Source of the DNA: Desulfurellaceae bacterium
Lineage (GTDB): Bacteria > Campylobacterota_A > Desulfurellia > JAGGSF01
Direction: 5' to 3'
Length of the DNA stretch: 6,094 bases
NCBI GenBank assembly: GCA_023128455.1
Contig: JAGMDW010000045.1
Span: 1 to 6,094, forward strand
How positions within the stretch are numbered: position 1 is the stretch's first letter; every line of letters starts with the position of its first letter. The notes beneath the pieces were generated by a model. The model saw only the letters and a program-made list of their open reading frames with translations. It was not told where the DNA came from and did no database searches. Below, piece by piece: positions 6,081 to 6,094 of this stretch. The position numbers and the translations under genes were made by a program.

Positions 6081-6094
6081 CCACCTGTCTGCGT

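Overview
The window looks like chromosomal DNA from an AT-rich, probably uncultured, bacterium. The FolE2-type GTP cyclohydrolase, the type I-beta DAHP synthase with an N-terminal regulatory domain and the RecG helicase are all bacterial-type housekeeping proteins. They do not settle the phylum, and I do not assign one.

Layout: positions 27-941 carry one plus-strand gene for an ADP-ribosylglycohydrolase (DraG/ARH family). Everything else coding is on the minus strand and reads as one tight operon, in transcription order: a 24-residue leader peptide (5890-5816), an intrinsic terminator (5804-5763), DAHP synthase aroF (5743-4724), GTP cyclohydrolase IB folE2 (4687-3914), recG (3880-1700) and a carbon-nitrogen hydrolase (1736-912). 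Gaps between the large genes are 36 and 33 bases. recG and the hydrolase overlap, and the hydrolase and the plus-strand gene overlap tail to tail by 30 bases.

The most notable element is the aroF leader. It encodes a short peptide with eight consecutive aromatic codons (Tyr-Trp-Tyr-Tyr-Phe-Tyr-Phe-Trp) behind a good Shine-Dalgarno. A strong terminator hairpin with a seven-T run follows immediately. The DNA just after the aromatic run can pair, over 11 bases, with the 5' arm of that terminator. This is the architecture of ribosome-mediated transcription attenuation, here apparently reading all three aromatic amino acids, which are the end products of the pathway that DAHP synthase opens. The same switch would gate folE2, recG and the amidase. 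aroF (towards chorismate and p-aminobenzoate) and folE2 (the pterin branch) could both feed folate, a plausible reason for their pairing.

Upstream of the leader (about 5975-6094) lies a cluster of small hairpins ending in an ATTCCCGC/GCGGGAAT inverted repeat that runs towards the window edge. It looks like dispersed intergenic repeat DNA.
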